DNA of 64,000 bases from Brachionus plicatilis. Taxonomy: Eukaryota; Rotifera; Eurotatoria; Ploima; Brachionidae. Positions 32,471-43,392 of this stretch are shown piece by piece. The notes beneath the pieces are model-generated. The model worked only from the letters and a program-made list of their open reading frames with translations, was not told the origin of the DNA and searched no databases. Numbering within the stretch: position 1 is the stretch's first letter; each line of letters opens with the position of its first letter. Where the stretch lies: contig QEOQ01000191.1 of NCBI GenBank assembly GCA_010279815.1, positions 325,441 through 389,440 of the forward strand. Direction: 5' to 3'. Made by a program: the position numbers and the translations under genes.

Positions 32471-33287
32471 ATTTTTCTCTGTAAGAATACATGTTTTCTT
32501 TAATTATTTGCTGAACAAACGGATGAATTGTTTCTTAAGAGCTTGTTTAAAAAAAAATTTTTAAATGGCTCTTTATAGAATAAAAATAATTTCACAATAA
32601 ATATTTAATTAAAAAAGCATGAAATAAGAAATAACTAATTCAAAAAGAATTTCGTTTAAAATCAAAATTTAATGAAGTATGATTAGCTATATGTGAAATT
32701 TTTTTGTTTTTTGAATTTGCTTTAGAATTTAAAGAGAGTTGGAATTTAATTTGATTCAGTTTGATTGAGGCTAATTTTGATTGAAAAATAAATTTTAAGA
32801 AAAATTGGTCAAATAAAATTTTTTTAAGTCATCAAAAAAATGTCGCGAAAATTTATAATCTATTTTCAAAATATGGTGCAAGCACGAATGTGAATTATTT
32901 TGGCTCTTGGATGAACTTGAAAATTTTGATTTTAATTTCAATTGGATTTGATTTTTTAATTTTTAAAAATTTCAAATAAAATATTTTAGTTTTCAAAAAC
33001 AAGTAACAGTATAAATGATATCAATGTTATCGGATATTTTAAAAACAACTAAATTTTTATATTTATTATATTTATGATATTTAACGAAAAATAAAAGACT
33101 AATTTTCTTTTAAAACAAATCATTTAAGAAATCTACATTTATTAAATAAATAAGATAAATTTTACATTTAACGGATAACAATTTTTATCCAATTTTGATT
33201 TTAAAAGCAATTTGTGGAAAATTCTAAATTCATAACTTAGGTACACTTAACATACTTTACTCGGGTGTGGCGAATTCTTTTCCTGAT
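32471..33287. other. AT-rich spacer
   Basis: Right of the retrotransposon. The missing N-terminal part of the MS4A-like gene should lie here or beyond, but no matching frame was recognised. No other gene. Confidence 0.45.
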
Positions 33288-33605
33288 TAAATGGATGGTG
33301 TTTCTGACATACTGGAGGATTGGCCAACTGTTCTCCACACTGCTTCTGAAACTTCTAAAAAAATGCACAGATACGTCATGGCACTGGTGAAGATTGTCAA
33401 GTAACAGTCCGTTAAAATCAAAGAGCTGGAGACTAAGCTAGCTTCCACAGAGGGTCGTTTACAGGTTCCTTCGAGAGGCACGGGAACATTGTGGAAGTAA
33501 CATTGTGGAGGCACCGCTACGGTGTTCAACCAGTCGGTCATCCAAAAGCTGGTCAGAAATTTTACTGGGGCATTCGGTGGAATGAGCTCGAGCTCCTTCT
33601 AAACT
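33288..33605 (+). pseudogene. Retroelement ORF1/gag-like fragment with coiled coil
   Basis: A patch of higher GC. The plus frame reads MDGVSDILEDWPTVLHTASE, TSKKMHRYVMALVKIVK, stop, QSVKIKELETKLASTEGRLQ; then after a further stop/frame break TATVFNQSVIQKLVRNFTGA. The middle is a heptad-like helix. ORF1 proteins of LINEs have such a coiled coil, so a LINE ORF1 relic is likely but not proven. Confidence 0.5.
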
Positions 33606-34129
33606 TAACTGATAAATTCAAATTGACAAGTTTTATTTTTACAAGTTAAATTTGCCGAGTCTTATTATGACAAAAATTAATTAGACATGTATTTTGTAGC
33701 CACACTTTTAATTTGCCACACATTTTTATAACTAGTCAAAATTAAAAAAAAAAAATTTATTTTCATATTGCTAATGGACCAATTGATTCAAGACATTTGA
33801 AAAAATTAGTATTTTTCAGTCCTAAAAGAAAAAAAAGGATGTCAGTATTAGTTTTTTATTGAGGGATGACAACGACTTTGAATAAAATAGAGATCTTTCA
33901 GATTATAAGCTCGTAACGGTCCGTTATACTTCTAATTTATGTTAATTTTTTTATTATATATATTTTTGATTATTAAAATTATAAGTAAAATTATTTTTGA
34001 AAAAAATATAAATAAAATATAAATTTATTTTTAGAAAATTTATTTATATAAATTTAAATTTTTTTTCATTTAACGCCACACCATAACATAATTTAAGCTA
34101 TTTATACTTACATTCAATTTATTTATTTT
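33606..34129. other. Spacer, probable 3' end region of the Helitron
   Basis: A/T-rich. The Helitron 3' terminus (CTRR preceded by a hairpin, on the minus strand) should lie here, but I could not place it confidently. Confidence 0.4.
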
Positions 34130-36559
34130 TTATATTTTATTTTCATTTTGAATAAATTTATATTTTAATTTAGTTTGTTTGCTTAAATTATTCAACCTTT
34201 TTTCTTCTCTAATTCTTGAAGGAAGTGAATCACTTTTAGCAATTATTTGCAATCGAGAATAAGGAAATGGTTTTATTAAAAAATCCGTCAATTTTTTAAA
34301 TCTCGAGAGTTGTACAAATGTGGTTCCTAAATGTCTTTCTGATTTCCATAAATCAACTATTCTTTTGTCTAAAGTAGAGCCCTGTACCTTAAAATTATTT
34401 TTTTTATATTATGTGTAAAATTATTTTTTGATTTTAGCATTAATTTACTTTATGGGTTGTTATGGCGTATGCCAATCGAATTGGAAATTGTTTTCGTGTA
34501 GCACATGCTGTTTTAGAATATTGAGTTGTAGAAGGTATAGTTATACAGTTTTTATTTTGGAATTCACTAAAAAACTGTGGCCCAGAATATTGTTCGATAT
34601 AGATAATAATAACTTCTGGCATATTTCCTGTTGTTTTTGTTTTGTCAGCATAAATAATGTCCTTAATAGTTCCAATAGCACCGTTCACAACACCTTTAAG
34701 TTTTTTTTATATTATTATTTTTTATTTTATTTTTATGACTTAATTTTAATTAAATAATTAAATTATAAACCTTTTTTTTTCCAAAGATTTGAAATTATGC
34801 TAATTACACAACCTTTAGCAACAATTATCGAATTTTCTAAATTATTAAAATGAGAAGATGCAATGCATTGGGCTTTGTTTGATGAATTAATAGCTCTAAT
34901 TTCAGTAATTGGCTCTTTTTTTTTTAATTGCTCTAAATTTATTTTATCAACAGAATCATTATCATTGAATATTGATATTGCATTTTCAAAACCAATTAAT
35001 TTCTCAGCGGTCGGATTTCGAGTTTTTAATAACTTCCAGTCATCTATAGTTGATCATTTTTTTTAGTTTGACGTAATCTTCTAACAATTTTACCAAACAT
35101 TATTTGACCAAGTAGAGAAAATTCGTCTATTATTAATAAATCAATTTTTTCAAAATCAGATTGTAATTGAGCTAATGGTTCATTCTCAAGATCGATAAAT
35201 GTTTCTTTTTCACTTTTTACAACAGGTATTTTCAATAAACTGTGCAATATGTCGCCTTTTAATTTAGAGTTATAATAATATATTATTTAATTTAAAACAA
35301 ATAAATTTTTGAACCTTTGATGATAAATGCTGCTTTTGCAGTAGGACATGCTCTTTTAATTTGACCAATTTTTAGTTTGGATATACCAGAAACCGTGAAA
35401 GATTTGCCTTTACCAGCTGTACCAAGTAAAATCATAAGCATTTGTTTTTTTTCTTTATTAAACTTATCTATCAAATCATATGTAAATCGTTGACAAATAT
35501 TTAGTTGATCAGGATTAACATCGCCAATTATCGCTTCTTCGTTAAGATCTTGATCTTTTTCTTTTTCAAAATTAAGCCAATTAGGCGTTTGTTTTAGTTG
35601 TTCATCTGTATATTTTTCTCTAACAATTTGCCAATTGTAATTAAGATTAATTAAACTTTCTATTTCGTTTTGTATTTTAGTTTTTGGCATGGTGTTTGCA
35701 CAAGACATCCATGGTGTTTGGATATAATCTTCTTTTTTTTCAAATTCATCTTCATTATTAATATCATAATTTCGTTTAATTTTATTATCAGCAATTCCGT
35801 GAGAAAACCTTAATTTTTTATATTTTAATTTAATAGTAATTTAAATAATTAACGTAATTATCCGAATTTACTGACATGTCATTAAATTTTTTAGTGACAT
35901 TTCACTATAGAATCTTTTACATGTTATAACAGCGTGTCACTAAAATAGAGTACTCTATTTTAAAGACATGTCAATCAATTCGGATGATTACATTATATTT
36001 TATAAATTATTACTTCATTGTTTCTATTATTTCAGGTGTTGTTTTTATTATAAATTCTTCAAAACGTTTAATAGCAGTTTCTTCGTTATTAATAATTGAG
36101 ATATCATTAATAGTCCAATTGCTATATTTTATTATTTGGTAAAAACAGTATTCTTTGTAATTTTCTGTTATTTTCGGATTATATTTAACTTTAGGATATG
36201 TGACTTTAGTTACTTTATCACTATTAATTCTAATTTTGAGTTCTCCTTTAACGCATTTATATAGAGTCACAAATTGATTGAATGATGTTTCTAAATTTTC
36301 TTTCTCATTTAAGCTCTGTCGATTTAATTTAGAATCTTCATTCTGTCTGATTTTTTTAATTTATTCGAAGTATTTAGCTCTATAAGCATATAAATCCATT
36401 AGAGTTTCATTGGTTGCTTCTAATTGAGGTGCATTTTTAATTAAACTTTTAATTTCTTTCGATTGATTTAGATCTAAAGACTGGATGACATATTCAAATG
36501 AACTACTATATAAAGGCTCAGACATTAGTAATCTGCAAACCTATTATTTTAGGAAAAAA
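34130..36559 (-). pseudogene. Helitron Pif1-type helicase region
   Basis: Segments in minus-strand order: KVTYPKVKYNPKITENYKEY (36010-36270), then EDYIQTPWMS and LLGTAGKGKSFTVSGISKL (Walker A, usual form GTAGTGKS; 35292-35826). A short intron with a GTTCAA donor and AAAAG acceptor joins IIK to GDILHSLLKIPV. Next LLIIDEFSLLG (Walker B, 35044-35247), then NGAIGTIKDIIYADKT, QYSGPQFF and RKQFPIRLAYAITTHK (34440-34688), and GSTLDKRIVDLWKSERHLGT, TFVQLSRFKKLTDFLI (34195-34385). The stop is at 34130-34132. It would unwind DNA during rolling-circle transposition. Reading breaks between segments may be introns or mutations; one clear stop lies inside (YFE*IKK near 36360). Confidence 0.85.
35850..35994. 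mobile_element. MITE of the TGACATGTCA family, copy in the Helitron
   Basis: Ends AACGTAATTATCCGAATTTA / AATTCGGATGATTACATT are inverted repeats; TGACATGTCA (palindrome) lies just inside each end (the right one reads GACATGTCAA). The centre contains a perfect 20-bp palindrome AAAATAGAGTACTCTATTTT at 35943-35962. It sits between two helicase-coding segments. Confidence 0.8.
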
Positions 36560-39500
36560 TTTATAATAATTTATAAAGTACTATGAATTTAGTTTTTTTA
36601 TTTACTTCGCATTGTCCCAGATCTCTTTTGCCTGTTACTTTTTTTAGCATTAATGATCTAAGCTTAGTAAGAGTGTTATCATCCTCTTTGTCATTTAAAA
36701 TAACTGTTTTTTATAAATCGGTTAATGATGATCCTGCTTATTCAGCTTTCGTTGCATATTTTACCATATATGCTATTGCCGCTTCTTGGTCAAGTATAAT
36801 TTGCATATCGACATTGGCACACCAGTTTTGACAGATTATTCTGTTATGCACATTCATCTGAGTATCGTTTCTTTTTAAAAAATTTTGAGCTCTAACTGAA
36901 TTACCAATTTCTATAAATTCAATGTGTGTAGCTTCACATATTTCCATAGGGTAATTAAAGCGACATGTTTTTTTATTAGTTGATTTACAATAATTTTCTA
37001 ATCTACATTGATGTCTTTGACAGCAATTAACTATATTTTCATAAAACTCGTTTTTATCTTCTTGTTTAATTAGGTTTTGATCAAGACTACATGGATAAGG
37101 ATTTGGCACACATGCTTCTTGTACATTAGTTCGTGGATTCATAGCTGTTAGTAATGTATTTGTATAATCGATTAATATTTTTTCGGATTTTTTATTAATA
37201 TAAATTAACTCATTTACTCCATTTTTAGATGCTAGAGATATATCATCTGTAATTATTTGTTTTTCCGCCATTCTACCTTGGTAAACTTTAGTAGTTAAAT
37301 CACGCAGACCTGGATCGTTTTTAAAATTTAGCTGCACCGTGAGCATGTATAGTAGATCTTTTAAGTAAATTTTTCAGTTTTATTATTAATTATACTTAAT
37401 CAGTTTATTATTAAATAATTATACCTTGATTGCCACTCATATCGATGCCAGCGCCATTCACAATCTAGAATTCCGTCAAAAACAACCTTAAGAAACTCAT
37501 TGAGACGAAAAGTGAAATACCAGTCGACTAAATGTGGATTATTTAGCACATTTTGATAACGTTTGTTTTTGTCTAAAGTAAATTGTCCAGGCATTAAACG
37601 ATGAAGATCATGCCAATGATTGTCAGCATATGAAAAGGTAAAGAAAACAGTAGCACAATCTTTCTGTTCAAATGTTGCTTCCAGTTCTGTTCTTCTTTTA
37701 TACCTTTTAATTAATTAATTTTAGATTATTAAACTTTGTCAATTTTAATGTTGATTTTTACCAATACGAATCAGAGCCGGTAAAATTGGAAGAGTACGCT
37801 GTCATACGTTTCATTATTTGATCTGCATTTCCGTCTTTCAAGTGATCTTTTAACTGCTGAATAGTTAGGTTAGCATCACCTTAATATTAGTTTTAATTTA
37901 AAATTTTAATTTTATAAATTTTTGTATAATTTTAAGGTTTTACCTATATTTTGTTTAAGGTAAACTTTGCTTTGCTCTAATGCTCTATGTCTCCTCACGC
38001 AATCGTATGCCCAGAATTTAAACCGTGGATGTTTTACAAACGGGTAATACATTTCTTGATTAAATGTATGTTCTGTTGCAAATTTAAGGAGATGTTTAAA
38101 TCCATCAGTTTCAGATACTTCAACTAATCTAGCTTTTTTAATTGGGTCAGCTAAAACCAGTGGAAATAGTGACGGAAATGTTAAAGAACAAATTCCATCG
38201 AAGTCAAATTCATTGATTGGTGTATTATCAGCTTCAGGCCAATCACATTTAATGAAATTTTCTACACGTTGGATTTGGAATGGTTGATCCAGATTGGATT
38301 CGACAGTGATTTGAAAAAAATCATCAGTTACCAAATCATCTTGAACAATTGATGGGCCAGTTTCAATGATAACTTGGTCAAAGGTTGATGCTGCAAGGTC
38401 TCCATCTTCAATTTCATTTAAATCAGTGGGAATACTATCGACAGGTAATTCTTTTAAATTATTTTTATCAATAGTGATTCCTTTATTGATCCAATCAGGA
38501 TTATGTTTGCATAAAAATCTTAGCACATTTTCAACTCTATATTTATTAACTTTAAATTCTTTGGATTCATTGTTTTGATTAGTTTTTTTTATAATCAAAA
38601 TCGGAATTTCACTTGTTTTTCTTGGTAAAGCTTTACATAATGATGTGATATCTTGTGAAAAATTTGCTACATAACCTCTTGAAATGAGTTGTCCACCTGG
38701 TAGACGGTATATTTGCATTATAGCTAAAATAGGTGCAATTAACATTTCTTCGATCATTGTGAGTTCTTCAAACAACTTTTTTATTTCAATCGGAATATTG
38801 TCAAAACTAGGTAACATATCATTCTTTTTAGAATATTTAATGAATTTCTTATGATCATTAATGTTGCATTGTGAACATTTAGGTATTAGCGGAGGCCATA
38901 ATTCTTTGCAGTTAGGGCAATGATAATTGCTAAGTTGCCTCATTTTCTTATGAAATTTGTCCATTTCTGGTCCAACCCAATCTTGTTCATTTAGTTTGCC
39001 GTTTAGTCTAGAGTTAAATTCNCTGGTCCAACCCAATCTTGTTCATTTAGTTCGCCGTTTAGTCTAGAGTTAAATTCTTCTAAATATTTTTTTTTTTGCA
39101 TATTTCGATTTATATTAAAAGATAACTTATTTTTATTTAATTCAGCTAATCTATTTTTTTCAATTTCAGCTAATTCAGAAGTCATATTTTTCCTATATCG
39201 TTGTTGTGATTCTTGCGATTGAATGATTTGTGTTGGTGTTTCATTAGTGGCTCTATTTTTAGATCTATTTGTTTCTTTTTCTTTTTGTTCTGGTGTCATG
39301 TTTTCACGATATGATCGAAGTCTAATACTATCAGAAATCTTATTATTAATTACTTCAACTTGATTAGATACATCCAGGAACTTTTTTGTTGAATTTTTTT
39401 TTAATATTAATTTCTTCTTGATAAATATAAATAATTAGTTACCTTTTTTAACATATCAATCAAGCCTCTTTTGTTAAGATTAGATATATTTTTAACATTT

Positions 39501-39772
39501 TTATTCTTTAGAATTTGTTTTAAGTCGCATAAATTAAGTTCATATATATTTTTCATTTCATTGTTAATTTCAATATAAATCGGCTCATGTTCGCTTTGTG
39601 GTTTATTTGCTAATTTATCAGTTCTTCTTTTTTGACTACGTTCTTTCTCTTCAATTCTTCTAATATCTAAAGACGTTGGACTTAAATCTGGTTGTTTACG
39701 TTTTTGAGGTTTAATAAGAATTATTTGGGGCTCAAATAAAGCAGATACTTGTTTGGGACTAATTCTTGTCAC
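36560..39772 (-). pseudogene. Helitron Rep (HUH nuclease) region
   Basis: Inferred exons: 39443-39772 (SAP-like helix, NLCDLKQILKNKNVKNISNL), 37944-39380 (REN-MTPEQKEKETNR; zinc-finger CPNCKELWPPLIPKCSQC; EEMLIAPILAIMQIYRLPGG), 37762-37879 (NFTGSDSYW), 37425-37703 (CATVFFTFSYADNHWHDLHR) and 37357 downward (the HUH motif IHAHG). Intron ends GTAAAA...TTAAG, GTAAAA...TTAAAAG and GTATAA...TTAAAAG keep frame. Directly after IHAHGAAKF one extra T in a T run shifts the frame. Further on come the CQRHQCRLENYC cysteines and the tyrosine motif AYMVKYATKAE, cut by TAA at 36738. The nuclease would nick DNA and form a phosphotyrosine link. Confidence 0.87.
38967..39077. other. Assembly join: 55-bp duplication around a single N
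   Basis: Bases 38967-39021 and 39023-39077 are the same 55-base sequence with one mismatch, separated by one N at 39022, inside Rep coding sequence. Overlapping contig ends that were not merged would look exactly like this. Confidence 0.88.
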
Positions 39773-40007
39773 TAAAAATTTAAGTATTTTAGTAACTTGA
39801 TAATAATTTATATTATATTTTATATATTTTATTATAAAGTATTTTTTTACTTTTTATTTTATTTAATTTTAAGATTTTTTTTAATTTATTTTATTTTATT
39901 ACAATTTTTATATTAGTTTATTTTATTTTATTACAATTTTAATATTAGTTTATTTTAATTTTTATTTAAGTTTATTACAATTTTAATAAAACATATTTTT
40001 CTTTAGT

Positions 40008-40528
40008 TTAGTTTAATTTTTTTCTATTTGTTGGTTTTTTAGTTGTTTTTGTATTTTTGGTAGCTTTTGAAACTCTGGATTTAATTTCTGTTGATTTAAC
40101 TTCGTATGGTAACCTGAATTCCTCACTTCTTGGTTCATTCACTTCTTTTGATTTACATTCATTCACTTCTTTAGACATATTTTCTACTTTAGCAAAATAT
40201 GAATCAACCGAATCATTCAGAAGCTGATCATCAAGTCTTTCATCCTCATCGATTTCATTTAATATTGTGTTTTGTGCATTCAACTATAATGTTTTTATTT
40301 TAAAAGCATTAAATTTTAAAATAGAACAAAAGATAAAAAAACAAAATTAAATATTACCAAATCACATTTGCTTAATCGTTCAGCTTTATTACTATCTCTT
40401 TTATTTTTTAAATTTGCTAATTTAATTTCAATTGCTTTTTCTTCTGATTTTAGCTTCACAAATGCTCTGGTGTAATTTTTTTCATTATTTATTAGTCTTT
40501 GTATTTGTATAAGCAAGCATCTTTGCAT
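40008..40528 (-). CDS. Small charged coiled-coil protein, two exons, possibly Helitron-linked
   Basis: Exon 1 from the ATG at 40528 (MQRCLLIQIQRLINN...) ends SKCDL at a GTAATA donor; an acceptor TATAG before TTGAATGCAC continues as LNAQNTILNEIDEDERLDDQ. It ends at 40008 in a basic tail (SKATKNTKTTKKPTNRKK). The product would be about 150 residues: a Lys/Glu-rich helix, an acidic middle with a repeated SKEVNE, and a nuclear-localisation-like basic end. No domain is recognised. A second frame overlaps the start (MAPIKKIIAAKCKDACLY), so the start is uncertain. It lies directly upstream of Rep on the same strand and may be captured host sequence or part of the element. Confidence 0.4.
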
Positions 40529-41439
40529 TTAGCAGCAATAATCTTTTTGATAGGAGCCATTAAAGTAGAGATCTTTCAATTATTAATTATTGTGAATCAA
40601 TTAATTATTTGAAGTGAAGCAAATTAAATCATATTAAAACAAAATTAAACGAAAAACTATATTGAAAAAAATACATTTTTATTATTTTAATTTAATTTTA
40701 CATATAAGACTTTTTAATTTGTCTCAATCAAAGGTTTAAATAAAACAAAATATTCAGGCTTTAATAAACTTACAATTTTCAAGAGTAGGGAATACAAAAC
40801 AAAGCTATTTATTCTTCTAACACCTAAGATAATTAGCAAAGTTAAATATTTTTAAGTTTTTTTATTTGGACCAATTAATCAATTAGTTGGTCGTTTTTTT
40901 CTGTTTTTTTGAACGGCATAACGGTATTCGAATAATTTTTCATATGCATAGATGTTTTTTTTTATGAATCAACCGAATAATATAAGATATTATAAGTCAA
41001 AATTAAAATGTTATAAGTCAATAAAATTAAAACTGTTCGAAATTCAAATTTCTTATTACTGATTAAATCAGAAAAAAATCGTTAACGTTAATTAACGGGA
41101 GTTAACGAGGTTAACGCCATTAAAATTTTAAATTTTTTAAATAAATTATTAAATAAAATTTTAAATTTTTAAATGTTGGTCAAAAAAAACATCAAAAAAA
41201 AAACGTTAATAACGTTAACGATGATAACTGTTTTATAATTGTGGTTTTTCAGGTATAAAATTGTACAAAATGATCTAAAATTATATTTTTTAAAAAAATA
41301 TATTGTTTTTTAAAATCGTTAAATTTTTCCGTTAAATAATGTTTTTTCAAAAAACGGAAGCATGCCCGGTTTAAACAATAATTTTATTTAAATAAAAAAA
41401 AATGCAAAATATTTATTTAATTTTTAAACGAAGTCAAAT
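40529..41439. other. AT-rich spacer with GTTAACG words
   Basis: Around 41080-41225, GTTAACG/CGTTAAC words recur on both strands (for example AACGTTAATTAACGGGAGTTAACGAGGTTAACG), suggesting a decayed repeat element. No gene recognised. Confidence 0.45.
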
Positions 41440-41697
41440 TTAATGCCTGGAATGCCACCTTTCAGCCAATTTGTTCCTTCCTCTTTTTGGTTTGTTAGCA
41501 AACTCATCATTATCAAGCAATTCTTTTAATGCCATTAAATGAGAACAATAGGCATATTTCACAAAATATTTGCAATTACATGTATTTTGTTTTGTATTCA
41601 AAGTGTAATAACCATTAAAGATACAACTTCTTTTTCCCATAAGTTTGAAATTATCATTAACGTAAGTATTAACAATATTTTGTATCTTTTTTAACAC
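41440..41697 (-). pseudogene. SWIM zinc-finger fragment of a MULE-type transposase
   Basis: The frame contains CNCKYFVKYAYCSHLMAL, the CxC...CxH SWIM pattern found near the C-terminus of Mutator-like transposases, followed by the basic tail NKPKRGRNKLAERW. Only this last part exists; no DDE core lies upstream within the next kilobase. It is therefore a fragment, not an active gene. Confidence 0.7.
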
Positions 41698-42450
41698 GTA
41701 TGGTTATAATTATTTTATAATGCAAAGAGTAATTTATTATTGCGAGGAACGAGCATCGTGACAAGCTAATAACCAGATGTGTACATAGGAAAATCTAGGA
41801 TACTGAACGATTTTTCAATTCAAGAATTGAAACCCTGCATTCTGATTCGACGAATACTTCAGCGAAACTATTGGCTATCGGTTTTATTTAATAATAAAAT
41901 CTAACACTTTAAAATAAAACGAAATAAAAGAAAAAAACAAACAATTATTGTTCTTTTTCTATTTTATCTGCCATGAAATTTACAATTAATTAATTAATCT
42001 TCGACAAATAAAACCATTTATCCATCAAAAGAAATAGACACCAGACCAATTTCTAAATCAAATTAAGAATCCCCTGCCGTTTCTAAATCAAAAAAAGAGC
42101 AAGAACAACGGCAGCTAACAAATGTCAACAACCTATGTGACCACCTATAATTTATATTCAAAACATATATCTCTGATTAAAATTTTACATTTCAAATACA
42201 ATTTTCTGTAATTTTTTATACTTATCTTAAATGATTAATGATTAATAAAAATATTAATAATATATATTTAGGTTTTTTAAAATACTAATTTAGCCTTAAA
42301 TTCAATGCTTAATCAAAAACAATTTGAAAAATCTTTTGTGCACCAATTAAGACATTTTATTTTTACTTTTATGTGATATTTTATAATCTTATTTCATTTA
42401 CAATTTGAAAAATAAATTTATTTAAATTAAACCTCCTCTACCCTTTTTTA
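41698..42450. other. AT-rich spacer; possible left end of a larger element
   Basis: GCGAGGAACGAGC at about 41751 has an inverted partner GCTCGTTACTCGC at about 42849, so the two may be ends of an element enclosing the MITE at 42451-42801. Similarity is only about 20 bp, so this is weak. No gene. Confidence 0.35.
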
Positions 42451-42801
42451 GGTTGTGAAGTTCGTTTCAATTCGATCTTTTCAATTCAGAAAAACTTGAA
42501 TAACTTTTTTACTAAAAGAGATAATTAAGTTCTATAAAATGCTCAATTGTAAGCAAATTTGCTTAATTCAGTAAAATAAGTCTGCAAAATACTCTGCAAT
42601 TTTCTGCATTTTGCACGCCATTTAAATGTATTCAAATAAATTTTGCACTTACTTTGCAGAGTTTTCGTAGACATTAATTTTCGGAATAAGCAAAAATGCT
42701 TAAACATTAATCATCTGACAGAACTAAATTATTCTTATAGTAAAAAAGTTATTCAATTTTTTCTGAATTGAAACGATCGAATTGAAATGAACTTCACAAC
42801 C
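42451..42801. mobile_element. MITE with GGTTGTGAAGTTC ends
   Basis: Ends GGTTGTGAAGTTCGTTTCAA / GAAATGAACTTCACAACC; arms pair over about 90 bp, including AATTCAGAAAAA and GAATAACTTTTTTACTA. The centre (42571-42673) carries the TCTGCAAAA...ACTCTGCAATTTTCTG module. No clean target duplication seen. Confidence 0.88.
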
Positions 42802-43229
42802 ACACTTTTTTTGAACAAAGCCTATCAATGTTTCAACACATTTGTTATAAAACAACGGCTCGTTACTCGCATATATAAAGCTCTGCTTCCTGTATCTTAT
42901 AATTTACCTGTTTTAAATTTGGTCTAGTGATCGCATTTAACTCTAGGCTAATTAAACGAATGTGTATTTGTTTTGGTGTTATATTTGTATCATTTTTAAA
43001 TTCATGCAAAATAAAATTATTGTTTAAACACAAAATTTTTGTGATAAAAAGCTTTTTTAGATGATTTAAATTTTTGGTGCTGATCAGATTTTTTTTGTAC
43101 TAAAAAGATTTTTGTGCGGAAAAGGGAGACCCTAAAAAAATTCAAAAAAATTTTTTTAGTGTAAATGGGTTTTGTGATGTTCAGTACTAAAGAACAGAAC
43201 AAAATGAAAAAAAATTAAATAGCTTTTTT
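42802..43229. other. AT-rich spacer
   Basis: Apart from the weak inverted partner at about 42849 there is nothing recognisable; the open minus-strand frame at 43017-43202 looks like chance. Confidence 0.45.
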
Positions 43230-43392
43230 TGCTAAAAGTTTAAAATTAGTTTAAAATAACATTGTGCACCTTTCAAAGTTTCATCAACTGCCAGTCTGCT
43301 AATGATATGCAAAATCTCGTCAAAATGAAGTTCATATTGAATTGTAATTTCTGGTAGATTTATAATCTGATACCTAATTTTAAACTTTTAGA
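43230..43392. mobile_element. MITE with AAAGTTTAAAATTAGT ends, copy 2
   Basis: CTAAAAGTTTAAAATTAG at the left and CTAATTTTAAACTTTTAG at the right form a nearly perfect inverted repeat. The interior is homologous to 27270-27505 in the opposite direction. Confidence 0.8.

Larger units (their letters stand above)
34130..39772 (-). mobile_element. Decayed Helitron (rolling-circle transposon)
   Basis: The minus strand encodes, in order, a SAP-like N-terminal segment, a Helitron Rep (HUH) nuclease and a Pif1-type helicase, the classical RepHel order. Several 58-67 nt introns have GT-AG ends and restore frame. A one-base frameshift beside the HUH motif and several stops show it is inactive. A MITE has inserted at 35850-35994. 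The outer ends were not identified. Confidence 0.92.

Noticed and set aside
34205..34220. TCTAATTCTTG near the Helitron helicase as the second copy of the Ty3/gypsy target duplication
   Set aside because: It is part of the helicase C-terminal coding sequence and much too far from the element end; the match is coincidental.
42840..42900. Possible small RNA gene in a slightly GC-richer stretch
   Set aside because: No cloverleaf, snRNA or snoRNA boxes; better explained as a transposon end.
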